Assembly: GCA_023386255.1 (NCBI GenBank) | Contig: JAEWKB010000212.1 | Span: 1 to 14,360, forward strand | Source of the DNA: Bacteroidota bacterium | GTDB taxonomy: Bacteria; Bacteroidota; Bacteroidia; Flavobacteriales; Flavobacteriaceae | DNA length: 14,360 nucleotides | Direction of reading: 5' to 3' | Shown: in pieces, positions 6,447-13,983 of the stretch | Position numbering within the stretch: the first letter of the stretch is position 1 | Layout: each line of letters begins with the position of its first letter | Made by a program: the position numbers and the translations under genes | The notes under the pieces: generated by a model | Told to the model about the DNA's origin: nothing | What the model saw: the letters and a program-made list of their open reading frames with translations, nothing else | Databases searched by the model: none

Positions 6447-6468
6447 CCAAAACTTAACACAAACAAAC

Positions 6469-7152
6469 ATGTCCAGCCCTGTACTGTCGCTTAAGAACGT
6501 TACCATATATCAGGATAATAATACTATTCTGAAAGATATAACCCTTGAAGTAAATCATGGTGAATTTATATACATCATCGGTAAAACGGGTTCAGGCAAG
6601 AGTAGCTTCATGAAAACGCTGTATGCCGACCTGAAGTTGCGTGAGGGCGAAGGAACGTTTGTAGAATATAACCTGGCAAAACTACGAGAGAGGGACATCC
6701 CTTTCCTAAGAAGGAAGATTGGTATTGTTTTCCAGGACTTCAAGCTATTGCCTGATAGGAGCATTACAGACAACCTGATGTTTGTACTAAAAGCCACAGG
6801 CTGGACCGACAGAAAAGAAATGCTGGAACAGATTCATGAAGTTTTAGGCAAAGTTGGCGTTAAGAATATATCAAACAAAATGCCGCACCAGCTTTCCGGT
6901 GGTGAGCAGCAAAGAGTAGCTGTGGCGCGTGCACTGCTTAATGACCCGGAAGTTATACTCGCCGATGAGCCAACCGGGAACCTGGACCCGCAAACCAGTG
7001 TTGAAGTGATGCAACTGCTTCGTGAAATTAACCAGAACGGCAAAACCATTATCATGGCAACGCATGATTATGCCCTGCTGATGAAATTCCCTTCGAAAAC
7101 GCTTAAAGTGGAAGACGGAACCCTCTTTGAGGTGGTACAACGTACTGTGTAA
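6469..7152 (+). CDS. ftsE: Cell-division ABC transporter ATPase FtsE
   Basis: FtsE is the cytoplasmic ATPase that pairs with membrane protein FtsX and drives peptidoglycan hydrolysis at the division site. The 227-residue protein has all ABC motifs: Walker A GKTGSGKS (38-45), Q-loop Gln89 in VFQDFKLLPDRS, signature LSGGEQQR (142-149), Walker B VILADE (162-167), D-loop NLD (171-173) and switch His199. The FQDFKLLPDR segment and small size are typical of FtsE; LolD-like or MacB-like ATPases are the alternatives. There is no ftsX next to it, which I believe is usual in this phylum. It is first in a plus-strand series with the glycosyltransferase at 7165, 12 bp downstream. Confidence 0.88.
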   Translation: MSSPVLSLKNVTIYQDNNTILKDITLEVNHGEFIYIIGKTGSGKSSFMKTLYADLKLREGEGTFVEYNLAKLRERDIPFLRRKIGIVFQDFKLLPDRSITDNLMFVLKATGWTDRKEMLEQIHEVLGKVGVKNISNKMPHQLSGGEQQRVAVARALLNDPEVILADEPTGNLDPQTSVEVMQLLREINQNGKTIIMATHDYALLMKFPSKTLKVEDGTLFEVVQRTV

Positions 7153-7164
7153 GCAATCGGCGCT

Positions 7165-8052
7165 ATGCTGTCAATCCTGATACCTACATACAATTACAAT
7201 ATTTTGCCTCTTGTAAAGGAACTGCAGGCGCAATGTATGGCTGCGAGTATTATCTTCGAAGTAATCTCTGCAGATGACGGATCGGGTTCGGCATTAAATG
7301 TTGAGAACGAAAAAATAAACTCCCTGCAACATTGCCGTTTTACTGCTTTTACACAAAATACGGGCAGAAGCGCCATGCGGAACCTTTTGGCTAAGGAAGC
7401 CCAATACAAGTGGCTGCTGTTTCTGGATGCTGACACCCTTCCTGTTGATAGCCTGCTCATACAGCGCTATCTCTCACACATTGATGAAAAAGAAAAAGTT
7501 GTGTATGGGGGCATTCGCTACCAGGCACAAAAGCCTGAACAGGATAAACTGCTGCGCTGGGTGTATGGAAATGCACGGGAAGTGGTGCCTGCAACTGAAC
7601 GCGTAAAATCACCTTACCTGCGGCTGCTTACCCTAAACTTCCTTATACATAAAAACGTGTTTGGCAGAGTGAGGTTCAATGAAACAATACCTAACCTGCG
7701 GCACGAGGATACACTTTATTCCTATGACCTCATGAAGGCTGATATACCTGTAGAACACATAGAAAACAGCGTATATCACCTGGGGCTTGATGACAGCTAC
7801 GGCTTCATTAAAAAATCAGAAGAAGCGCAGGCAGGCCTGAAATACCTGCTGGATAAGAAGCTGCTTATGCCGGAGTATATAAACATGGGAAAAATGTATA
7901 AAAAGCTGGAAAGAACAGGTTTATCATCCATAGCAGGCATACTATTCAAACTATTTAAAAAAGCTATGCTTAAAAACCTGCTGGGGCCCACACCATCGCT
8001 TAGAATTTTTGATTTATACCGAATAGGTTATATTTGTTCATTAAAACAGTAA
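7165..8052 (+). CDS. Family 2 glycosyltransferase
   Basis: A 295-residue GT-A fold enzyme that should transfer a sugar from a nucleotide-sugar donor to a glycan or lipid carrier at the cytoplasmic face. Visible motifs are the N-terminal SILIPTYN strand (3-10), the nucleotide-binding SADDGS (35-40), the TGRSAMRN helix (66-73), the metal-binding LDADT (87-91) and the candidate catalytic RHED (179-182). The C-terminal region is basic with short hydrophobic patches (about 250-290) that could touch the membrane; there is no clear transmembrane segment. The gene begins 12 bp after ftsE and ends 1 bp before the methyltransferase. Donor and acceptor cannot be deduced. Confidence 0.88.
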   Translation: MLSILIPTYNYNILPLVKELQAQCMAASIIFEVISADDGSGSALNVENEKINSLQHCRFTAFTQNTGRSAMRNLLAKEAQYKWLLFLDADTLPVDSLLIQRYLSHIDEKEKVVYGGIRYQAQKPEQDKLLRWVYGNAREVVPATERVKSPYLRLLTLNFLIHKNVFGRVRFNETIPNLRHEDTLYSYDLMKADIPVEHIENSVYHLGLDDSYGFIKKSEEAQAGLKYLLDKKLLMPEYINMGKMYKKLERTGLSSIAGILFKLFKKAMLKNLLGPTPSLRIFDLYRIGYICSLKQ

Positions 8053-8053
8053 T

Positions 8054-8785
8054 ATGTACAGGTTCCTGAAAAAGTTATTATCGCGTGCAGTAAGCAGGCA
8101 AAGGCTCCTGCGCCACGAGCTGCTCTTCAGGAAGCCTTATGCAGCTTTATATTCCGGGAACCGCCACGCGTGCAACATCTGCAATAAAAAGTTATCTGCT
8201 TTCATCGTGCAGCCCAACAAAGATTTACTTTGCCCTTCATGCGGAAGCCTTGCAAGAAACAGGCGCCTTTGGAAAATACTAAATGAATCTTTTTTAAAAG
8301 ATGGTGTTACTGTGCTTGATTTTTCGCCGTCGCGCTCCCTGTGGCGGATGATGAAAAGTATTAAAAGCATTAAGTACATAAGTACCGATCTATCAGATAA
8401 TTTTATCGCTGACCACAAGTTTGACATTACGGCGCTGGACTTGCCTGCCGAAAGTATAAGCCTTGTAATATGCTATCATGTTCTTGAGCATGTGCCTGAT
8501 GATGCAAAAGCCATGGATGAACTCTTTAGGGTAATGAAGCCACAAGGCAAAGCCATAATACAAACCCCTTTTAAAGCGGGTGAAATATATGAAGACTTTA
8601 GCATTACATCACCTGAAGAGAGAGCAAAGCATTTCGGGCAGGACGATCATGTAAGGGTTTACTCGGCGCAAGGGCTTAAGGACAGGCTGAAGAAGGCGGG
8701 ATTTGATGTAGAAATACGCAATTTTGAAGCTGAACCCTACCATGGCTTTGAAGAAGAAACTGTGTTAATAGTAACTAAACCCTGA
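8054..8785 (+). CDS. SAM-dependent methyltransferase with an N-terminal zinc-ribbon-like motif
   Basis: A 243-residue class I methyltransferase. Before the catalytic domain it carries two CxxC pairs (Cys40/Cys43 and Cys60/Cys63), spaced like a zinc ribbon. The SAM-binding region starts near residue 84: motif I is VLDFSPSRS (87-95), which lacks the usual glycine-rich GxGxG; motif II is an acidic strand end YISTDLS (108-114); then YHVLEHVPDD (141-150) and the FRVMKPQGKAII strand (158-169). It is most like Methyltransf_11-type enzymes. Its position between two glycosyltransferase genes (gaps of 1 and 4 bp) suggests that it methylates a sugar or glycan, but that is inference. A similar Cys-rich N-terminus occurs in some glycan-locus methyltransferases and may bind zinc. 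Confidence 0.8.
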   Translation: MYRFLKKLLSRAVSRQRLLRHELLFRKPYAALYSGNRHACNICNKKLSAFIVQPNKDLLCPSCGSLARNRRLWKILNESFLKDGVTVLDFSPSRSLWRMMKSIKSIKYISTDLSDNFIADHKFDITALDLPAESISLVICYHVLEHVPDDAKAMDELFRVMKPQGKAIIQTPFKAGEIYEDFSITSPEERAKHFGQDDHVRVYSAQGLKDRLKKAGFDVEIRNFEAEPYHGFEEETVLIVTKP

Positions 8786-8789
8786 TGTT

Positions 8790-9722
8790 ATGCCAGTTTT
8801 TTCAATAGTCATTCCACTCTACAATAAAGAAAGACATATAGCTGAAACATTAAATAGTGTGTTACTGCAAACTTTTGATGATTATGAGGTTATTGTTATA
8901 GATGATGGCTCCACCGACGGCAGTGCAGCTGAAGTTAAAAAGTTATCCGACAACCGTATTATTTATATAAAAACCGGGAACAAGGGTGTATCTTCCGCAA
9001 GGAATACAGGCATTGATATGGCTAAGGGTGAAATTATAGCTTTTTTGGATGCTGATGATATATGGATGCCCACACACCTGCAGGAATTATATAACCTGTA
9101 TAAGGATTATCCGGAGGCGGGAATACTGCATTCGGGTTATATAATTAAGGCAGGAAACACAGAACTCATTCCGCATTTTGAAGGCCTGCCGGAACAGTAT
9201 AGGGGAATGATAGATGATCCTTTTAAAGCCAGCCTGCACTATCGGCTGGGTATTGTACAGGTTATGGGGGTAAGGAAGAATGTGTTTGAAACTGCAGGCT
9301 ATTTTGACCCGCAGCTTTCAAATATGGAGGATACTGATTTTTGGATAAGGGCTGCCCTGGCATTTCCGTTTGCAGTTACGGGCACAACTACCGTTGTTTA
9401 TAATTATGGTTTACCCGGAAGCCTTTCAGGAAAAGAGGTTACTGAAAGAAATATGTTCAACTTCATAAAATTTGAGCACAATGAAAAGGAGAACAAGAGC
9501 CTTAAAGCTTTTTTAGATGTGTACCGCCTGGATTATGCCTTAAAGTTTAGAATAAAGGGGCGTATAGCTGAAGCAAAGGCATTGTACATGCAGGCGTCCC
9601 CCGAAAATATCCCGCTTAAATCAAAAGTATTGTTTATACTTTCACCGTTCGTACTTAAAAAGCTGCTGCAGTTAAAACAATGGCTGCTGCGCAGGGGTTA
9701 TAATTTTTCCGTATACAGCTAA
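8790..9722 (+). CDS. Family 2 glycosyltransferase
   Basis: A 310-residue GT-A glycosyltransferase of the common envelope-polysaccharide type. Motifs are FSIVIPLYN (4-12), VIDDGSTDGS (36-45), KGVSSARNTG (65-74), the DXD-type FLDADD (85-90) and MEDTDFWIR (179-187), whose acidic pair is the likely catalytic base. A basic C-terminal helix region (about 275-305) may associate with the membrane. It starts 4 bp after the methyltransferase and is the last gene of the plus-strand series. Its stop lies only 4 bp from the stop of the convergent ketoisomerase gene, so there is no room for a normal terminator. Confidence 0.9.
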   Translation: MPVFSIVIPLYNKERHIAETLNSVLLQTFDDYEVIVIDDGSTDGSAAEVKKLSDNRIIYIKTGNKGVSSARNTGIDMAKGEIIAFLDADDIWMPTHLQELYNLYKDYPEAGILHSGYIIKAGNTELIPHFEGLPEQYRGMIDDPFKASLHYRLGIVQVMGVRKNVFETAGYFDPQLSNMEDTDFWIRAALAFPFAVTGTTTVVYNYGLPGSLSGKEVTERNMFNFIKFEHNEKENKSLKAFLDVYRLDYALKFRIKGRIAEAKALYMQASPENIPLKSKVLFILSPFVLKKLLQLKQWLLRRGYNFSVYS

Positions 9723-9726
9723 GGTA

Positions 9727-10143
9727 CTATAAACCTTTTTTGTACTTCTTAAAAGCAGTAAAGCTTCTTATGTAATCCTCTTCATTATACATATCAGAAG
9801 CTATTACCAAACACACCGCCCCTGACGAAAAGTTTTTAAGTTCCCTCCATATACCCTCAACAATCAGCAGCCCACGGCTGGCGTGATTAAGCGTATAAGT
9901 ATGTGTGCCTGCACCGTCATTTACTATTACATCAAAACTGCCGCTCACCGCAATAAGCATTTCCTGCTGCTCCTTGTGGGCGTGGCCTCCGCGTTCGGCA
10001 CTGCCGGGAACATCGTGCAGGTAGTACACACGCTTTATATCGTAAGGTATGGTATCGCCTTCTATTATAGATAAGTTGCCCCTGCGGTCTTCAACACGTG
10101 GCAGATTAATAATTTTTATATCCTGTATTGTAGTTTTCTTCAT
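9727..10143 (-). CDS. fdtA: Cupin sugar 3,4-ketoisomerase, FdtA/QdtA-like
   Basis: FdtA-type enzymes move the keto group of dTDP-4-keto-6-deoxyglucose from C4 to C3 in the cytoplasm, the step before transamination to a 3-amino-3,6-dideoxyhexose. The 138-residue protein has the family's cupin core: RGNLSIIEGD (21-30), IPYDIKRVYYLHDVPG (32-47), AERGGHAHKE (49-58) with the paired His54/His56 of the active site, and VSGSFDVIVNDG (66-77). The length is normal. Whether the product has fucose (FdtA) or quinovose (QdtA) configuration cannot be told by eye, so the symbol is provisional. It overlaps the upstream glycosyltransferase by ATGA (10140-10143). No aminotransferase (FdtB) is in view. Confidence 0.85.
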   Translation of the reverse strand: MKKTTIQDIKIINLPRVEDRRGNLSIIEGDTIPYDIKRVYYLHDVPGSAERGGHAHKEQQEMLIAVSGSFDVIVNDGAGTHTYTLNHASRGLLIVEGIWRELKNFSSGAVCLVIASDMYNEEDYIRSFTAFKKYKKGL

Positions 10144-10958
10144 AATTGTTCTTTAAATGCCCTGCGCCCCTTAAGCCCTGCCTTTATTGCCGCAGGTACC
10201 CCGAACGGCGATAATACTGCGTGCTTTACATCAAATATTATTTTAATAAGCAGCCACAACAGGTAACGTGAGCCAAATATTGCAGTATAAACTGCTCCTA
10301 AAGTATAATATTTTTCTTTAAGGGGCATTTTGGTGTGTGTAGAATCTGCTGCGTGCGTAGTAAGTACTTCAGGTTCCATAACCACTTTAAGTTTCCTGTC
10401 TTGAAGCTCATTTACAAAGATAGCTTCTTCACCCATGCAAAATTGTGCGCCAAGGCCAAAACGCTCGTCAAATCGCATTCCCGCTTCAGTAACAATCTCG
10501 CGGTTCAGTACCATCTCTACCGACATGACGTTGAAATAATCAAAGGGCGTTAGTGAGGTTTTACGCTCTGACGGATATTTTTTAAAAAGTTTTCCCGGCG
10601 CCTTCTCAGTACGGAAACCTATTAGCGCAGCATCAGGATTAATATTAAACGCATTTATTATGGCAGTATCAAAGCCTGAGTTGAAAATTACATCGTCATC
10701 AGCAATAATACAAAACTTACCTTTTGAATTGGCAAGCGCGGTGTTGCGGCTTTTTGACAATCCAGTTTCAAAAACATTGAGAACCCTTACTGAAGGGGCG
10801 CCTGACTGAATAATGTTTTGCGGAGCAGTCTGGTTTACCACCAGTATAGAAAAATTGGCGTAGCCGAATGGAAACATCGCCTGCAAAAAATCTAATGAGT
10901 TACGGTTCATGGTTGCTACCAGAACCTCAATATCCGATTTTTTCAAAGCTTCAGCCAA
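10140..10958 (-). CDS. Family 2-like glycosyltransferase
   Basis: A 272-residue GT-A enzyme. Motifs are EVLVATMNRN (11-20), ILVVNQT (38-44), GLSKSRNTAL (66-75), the metal-binding IIADDDV (84-90), FGLGAQFCMGEEAIFV (167-182) with the acidic GEE, and HAADSTHT (202-209). A hydrophobic stretch (about 229-243) near the C-terminus may contact the membrane. The start is most likely TTG at 10958: a TAA stop lies two codons upstream, no ATG lies between, and the first ATG (codon 17) falls inside the conserved first strand. The stop overlaps the ketoisomerase start by 4 bp, so both form one unit. The acceptor and donor are unknown. Confidence 0.85.
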   Translation of the reverse strand: MAEALKKSDIEVLVATMNRNSLDFLQAMFPFGYANFSILVVNQTAPQNIIQSGAPSVRVLNVFETGLSKSRNTALANSKGKFCIIADDDVIFNSGFDTAIINAFNINPDAALIGFRTEKAPGKLFKKYPSERKTSLTPFDYFNVMSVEMVLNREIVTEAGMRFDERFGLGAQFCMGEEAIFVNELQDRKLKVVMEPEVLTTHAADSTHTKMPLKEKYYTLGAVYTAIFGSRYLLWLLIKIIFDVKHAVLSPFGVPAAIKAGLKGRRAFKEQL

Positions 10959-10964
10959 TTGTTA

Positions 10965-10972
10965 TATATTTA
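10965..10972 (+). promoter_or_regulatory. Promoter -7 box for the GT-B glycosyltransferase gene
   Basis: TATATTTA (10965-10972) matches TAnnTTTG except at the last base. TTTC at 10941-10944 lies 20 bp upstream as a weak -33. It would give a leader of about 25-30 nt before the ATG at 11003. It is half of the inverted repeat shared with the opposite promoter. Confidence 0.45.
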
Positions 10973-10974
10973 CA

Positions 10975-10982
10975 CAAATATA
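10975..10982 (-). promoter_or_regulatory. Promoter -7 box for the glycosyltransferase-ketoisomerase unit
   Basis: TATATTTG (10982 down to 10975, minus strand) is a perfect TAnnTTTG box. It would start transcription near 10970, about 12 nt before the TTG at 10958. The -33 position has no clear TTTG. Together with the plus-strand box it forms the perfect repeat ATATATTT-ACAC-AAATATAT. Confidence 0.5.
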
Positions 10983-11002
10983 TGTATTTCTAAAAAAGGC
11001 GG

Positions 11003-12139
11003 ATGAAAATACTTTTGGTTGGCGAATACAGCAGGCTCCACAACTCATTAAAGGAAGGGCTCACCGCATTGGGCCACACAGCAACCATTGTGAGCACGGG
11101 CGATAATTTTAAAAACTACCCTACCGATTTTTCTATAAACCCTGCCTTTACAACCGGCAGCTTTTTAGCCCGAAAGATAAGGAACGTCCTGTACAGGCTT
11201 ACCGGATTTGACGTTGAAAAAACCGAGAAAGGCCTGCGTTTTTATTTCCTGCTGCCAAAGCTGAAGGGGTACGACCATGTGCAGCTCATAAACTCAGATG
11301 CCATTGAAACCCATCCTGCTTTTGAGCGATGGCTCTACAGAAAACTGCTGCGCCAGAATAAGAAAATGAGCCTGCTGGTATGCGGCGATGATACACCTGT
11401 TGTAGATTACTACCTGAGCGGTAAAATGCCGTGGCATGTGTTGACGCCTTACCTGAAAAACCCGAAACTAAAGAAACTGTACAGCTACTCCCTAAAGTAT
11501 ACTTTTAAAGGCTACAGAAAGCTTTTTGAGTTTGTTGAGAAGGAGTCATCAGTACTTATAACATCTGATTTAGACTATAAATTACCAATGGAAGCAATGG
11601 GTTATACTGTTACCTATATACCCAACCCTGTAAATACAGATAAGATAACATTCCGCCCTGCAAAAGTAAAAGACAAGATTGTGATTTTTTTGGGCATCAA
11701 CAGGCTGAGTTATATTAAAAAAGGCATTCCCTATTTTGAAGAAGCACTCGAAATTGTAAAGCAGCGGTATGCTGATAACATAGAAATTATTGTTGCCGAA
11801 AACACACCGTATGCCAAATACATACAACTTTATGAAAGGGCGCACATACTGCTGGATTATACTTACGGCCTTGACCAGGGATATAATGCGCTGGAAGCCT
11901 TGGCGGCAGGCAAGGTTGTTTTTACAGGCGCAGGGGCTGAATTCATGCAGCACTACAACCTTACTGATCGCGTTGCCATACATGCCATACCAGACGCCAA
12001 TGCCATTGCCGCCGAGCTGGTAAAATTGATTAAAAATCCTGAAGACATAGAAGCTATTTCAAAAAGGGCAAGGGCTTTTATAGAAAAAGAGCATAACTAT
12101 GCTGAGGTGGCTAAAAAGTATCTTGAGGCGTGGAGCTAA
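11003..12139 (+). CDS. GT-B glycosyltransferase, probably family 4-like
   Basis: A 378-residue GT-B enzyme with two Rossmann-like halves. The N-terminal domain begins with KILLVGEYSRLHNSLKEGL (2-20). The second half starts with KIVIFLGINR (225-234), then KKGIPYFEEAL (239-249) and IEIIVAEN (260-267). The donor-binding region is YGLDQGYNALEALAAGKVVF (288-307). Here the second Glu of the family's EX7E pattern is Glu298, but the first Glu is absent (Leu290/Asp291 instead). No signal or membrane segment is visible. It is the only plus-strand gene in this part of the polysaccharide locus. Its last 29 bases overlap the end of the convergent flippase gene. A family 4 assignment is by overall pattern; other GT-B families are possible. 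Confidence 0.8.
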   Translation: MKILLVGEYSRLHNSLKEGLTALGHTATIVSTGDNFKNYPTDFSINPAFTTGSFLARKIRNVLYRLTGFDVEKTEKGLRFYFLLPKLKGYDHVQLINSDAIETHPAFERWLYRKLLRQNKKMSLLVCGDDTPVVDYYLSGKMPWHVLTPYLKNPKLKKLYSYSLKYTFKGYRKLFEFVEKESSVLITSDLDYKLPMEAMGYTVTYIPNPVNTDKITFRPAKVKDKIVIFLGINRLSYIKKGIPYFEEALEIVKQRYADNIEIIVAENTPYAKYIQLYERAHILLDYTYGLDQGYNALEALAAGKVVFTGAGAEFMQHYNLTDRVAIHAIPDANAIAAELVKLIKNPEDIEAISKRARAFIEKEHNYAEVAKKYLEAWS

Positions 12140-13415
12140 ACAGCTTTTTCCTGAAATAGATAACCATCACAAAAAGTAAAACTGCATATATAAGCGCATG
12201 GGCCATAACTGCGCCTTCACTGCCAAAGTGCCCGATTAAAAAACTACCGGAAATATAAAGCAGCACAAACGAAAAAGCTTCGGTAACAATAAAAGCTTTG
12301 GTCATTTTTTTCGCAAAAAACTCATACCCGAGAATGAGCATGCATACTTTAAATACATCCCCCAGCAGCTGCCAGAAAAACAATTTTTTCATGGGCATAA
12401 ATTCTTCTGAGAGCAAAATAAGTATAACAAAATCCTTCAGGAAAAATAAGGCAGTAACACCACCAATGAAAACGGGTACTATGCCTAAATAGTAGCTTCT
12501 GAAAACTCTTTGTGTTTCGGTATTGGTTTTCGCAACAGATAATTTAGGCAGGAAGTATACTGTAAGCAAAGTAGAAATGAACATCATATAAAATGCTGAT
12601 ATCCTGTTAATGCCTTCATAAAAGCCTGCTTCCTCGGCACCGGCATTGTCTGTTATCATATTTCGCAGCCCCACATAAACTATCGGCCCCAAAACTGCAG
12701 TTACGAGGCTCATGAGACTATAAGAGAAGAACCCTTTAAGGATGTGTAGGTCAATATTATCTTTTTTAAAAAAAAAGAGGCCCTCCAGCTTTTTGCTTAC
12801 AAGATAAAATGAAAAGATGAATAGCGATGCCGGAGATATGATGATCCCAAGCAATGCACCTTCTACACCCATTTGCCATATCAACAACGCTGAAAGCGCC
12901 ACACCTGTAATATTGCCCCAGATATTTAAATAAATAACATCTTTATACCTGCCAAACCCATTTAAAATTGATACCAGTATGATATTGCCGCCATACCATG
13001 GAAGTAAAAAAGCCAGTATCCTTATTACCCATGCATATTCATCGTGATCGTTAAATATCCACCTGCTCCAGTACCCTGACAAAAAAAATAGTGCAATACT
13101 AACAATTATTATTAAAATTAAAAGAGTAGTTAAAACCGTGGTAAGTACCTTAGCCAGCTTATTCCGGTCTTTTTCATTTTCAGCAACATATTTAATGATA
13201 CCGTTTTGCAACCCAAGTGTAGCAACCGTATCAACAGATGATAAGAAATTACGGAAATTGCCAATTAAGGCCAGCCCTGAAGGCCCAATGAACAGGGCGA
13301 TTATTTTTGATGCGGCTACACCACCCGCTATTCTTACCAATACACTAATTGTGTTAAGTGATGTAACACGGAATAGATGGGTGTTTAGTATGTTCTTTAA
13401 AGAGTTCAAATACAA
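12111..13415 (-). CDS. Wzx-type polysaccharide flippase (O-antigen translocase)
   Basis: A 434-residue inner-membrane protein of the MOP superfamily, which moves lipid-linked oligosaccharide units to the periplasmic side before polymerisation or ligation. Hydrophobic segments alternate with short loops along the whole length, consistent with about 12 helices (for example 22-43, 91-113, 132-152, 165-181, 189-206, 233-251, 315-335, 377-394, 401-421). The N-terminal THLFRVTSLNTISVLVRIAG (12-31) and FIGPSGLALIGNFRNFLSS (42-60) are typical of Wzx/O-antigen translocases. The start is probably TTG at 13415, since there is no ATG between the preceding stop and the first helix. It follows the acyltransferase stop by 3 bp. 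Its 3' end overlaps the convergent glycosyltransferase. Confidence 0.88.
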   Translation of the reverse strand: MYLNSLKNILNTHLFRVTSLNTISVLVRIAGGVAASKIIALFIGPSGLALIGNFRNFLSSVDTVATLGLQNGIIKYVAENEKDRNKLAKVLTTVLTTLLILIIIVSIALFFLSGYWSRWIFNDHDEYAWVIRILAFLLPWYGGNIILVSILNGFGRYKDVIYLNIWGNITGVALSALLIWQMGVEGALLGIIISPASLFIFSFYLVSKKLEGLFFFKKDNIDLHILKGFFSYSLMSLVTAVLGPIVYVGLRNMITDNAGAEEAGFYEGINRISAFYMMFISTLLTVYFLPKLSVAKTNTETQRVFRSYYLGIVPVFIGGVTALFFLKDFVILILLSEEFMPMKKLFFWQLLGDVFKVCMLILGYEFFAKKMTKAFIVTEAFSFVLLYISGSFLIGHFGSEGAVMAHALIYAVLLFVMVIYFRKKLFSSTPQDTF

Positions 13416-13418
13416 TAA

Positions 13419-13982
13419 TTACAGGTTTCTTATAACCTTGGCAGGATTCCCTGCTGCTATCACATTGTCAGGAATACTTTTTGTGACAACTGAATTACTG
13501 CCGATAATAGAGTTCCTGCCAATTGTTACGCCTTTTAAAATGGTTACTCCTGAGCCTAAAAACACGTTTTCCTGAATATGCACCGGTGCTGAAGGCACAT
13601 CAGTATCATTACGCCTGTGGGGATGGTGTACATGACCATCACTGTCTTCAATTCTGCAATTTATACCAAAAAGTACATTATTATCTATTGTAATATGATT
13701 ATAAGCAATTGCTGAAAATCCGTTATTAATAGACACATTGTTGCCTATAATAATCTTGCTTTCCTTATATCTCGCTTCAATATAATTATAGCCTGAATAA
13801 AAACCCGGTGAGTTAATTACGCCATTTTGTACGCTCTTACCAAATGAGATGCTCCCCTGGCCGTTTAACAGTAATGGGTAATATAGAATTGGCTTTCCGG
13901 TCACACTATTACATGTAGAGAGCAGCTGATATTTTATTATCCGCAAGGTCCTGAAAAAAAATGTTTTAATACCTGTTCCCAT
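13419..13982 (-). CDS. Left-handed beta-helix (hexapeptide-repeat) acyltransferase
   Basis: A 187-residue acyltransferase of the LacA/CysE/NeuD-like class; such trimeric cytoplasmic enzymes transfer acetyl or other acyl groups from acyl-CoA to a sugar. Hexapeptide repeats are visible at about 76-115 (KIIIGNNVSINNG, ITIDNNVLFGINC) and 135-170 (VHIQENVFLGSGVTILKG, VTIGRNSIIGSNSVV). The candidate catalytic His117 is in DSDGHVHHP (113-121), and the C-terminus SIPDNVIAAGNPAKVIRNL is the standard closing segment. The N-terminal 40 residues are basic and partly hydrophobic. It sits 1 bp after the GNAT-like gene and 3 bp before the flippase, in one operon. It could acetylate the amino sugar whose synthesis the FdtA-like enzyme suggests, but the substrate is not shown. 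Confidence 0.88.
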   Translation of the reverse strand: MGTGIKTFFFRTLRIIKYQLLSTCNSVTGKPILYYPLLLNGQGSISFGKSVQNGVINSPGFYSGYNYIEARYKESKIIIGNNVSINNGFSAIAYNHITIDNNVLFGINCRIEDSDGHVHHPHRRNDTDVPSAPVHIQENVFLGSGVTILKGVTIGRNSIIGSNSVVTKSIPDNVIAAGNPAKVIRNL

Positions 13983-13983
13983 A

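Noticed and set aside
6300..6468. Possible purine riboswitch in front of guaA
   Set aside because: I looked for the conserved three-way junction of the purine riboswitch and did not find it. The likely -7 box is right at the start codon, which leaves no leader to hold one.
6469..9722. A new cell-division/glycan system joining ftsE with the glycosyltransferases
   Set aside because: The proximity is probably just a shared promoter. I recall ftsE next to a family 2 glycosyltransferase in related genomes, and nothing in the protein sequences links FtsE to glycan transfer.
11582..11983. Minus-strand open frame of 133 codons
   Set aside because: It is antisense to the second half of the GT-B glycosyltransferase, has no recognisable motif, and the sense frame is clearly coding.
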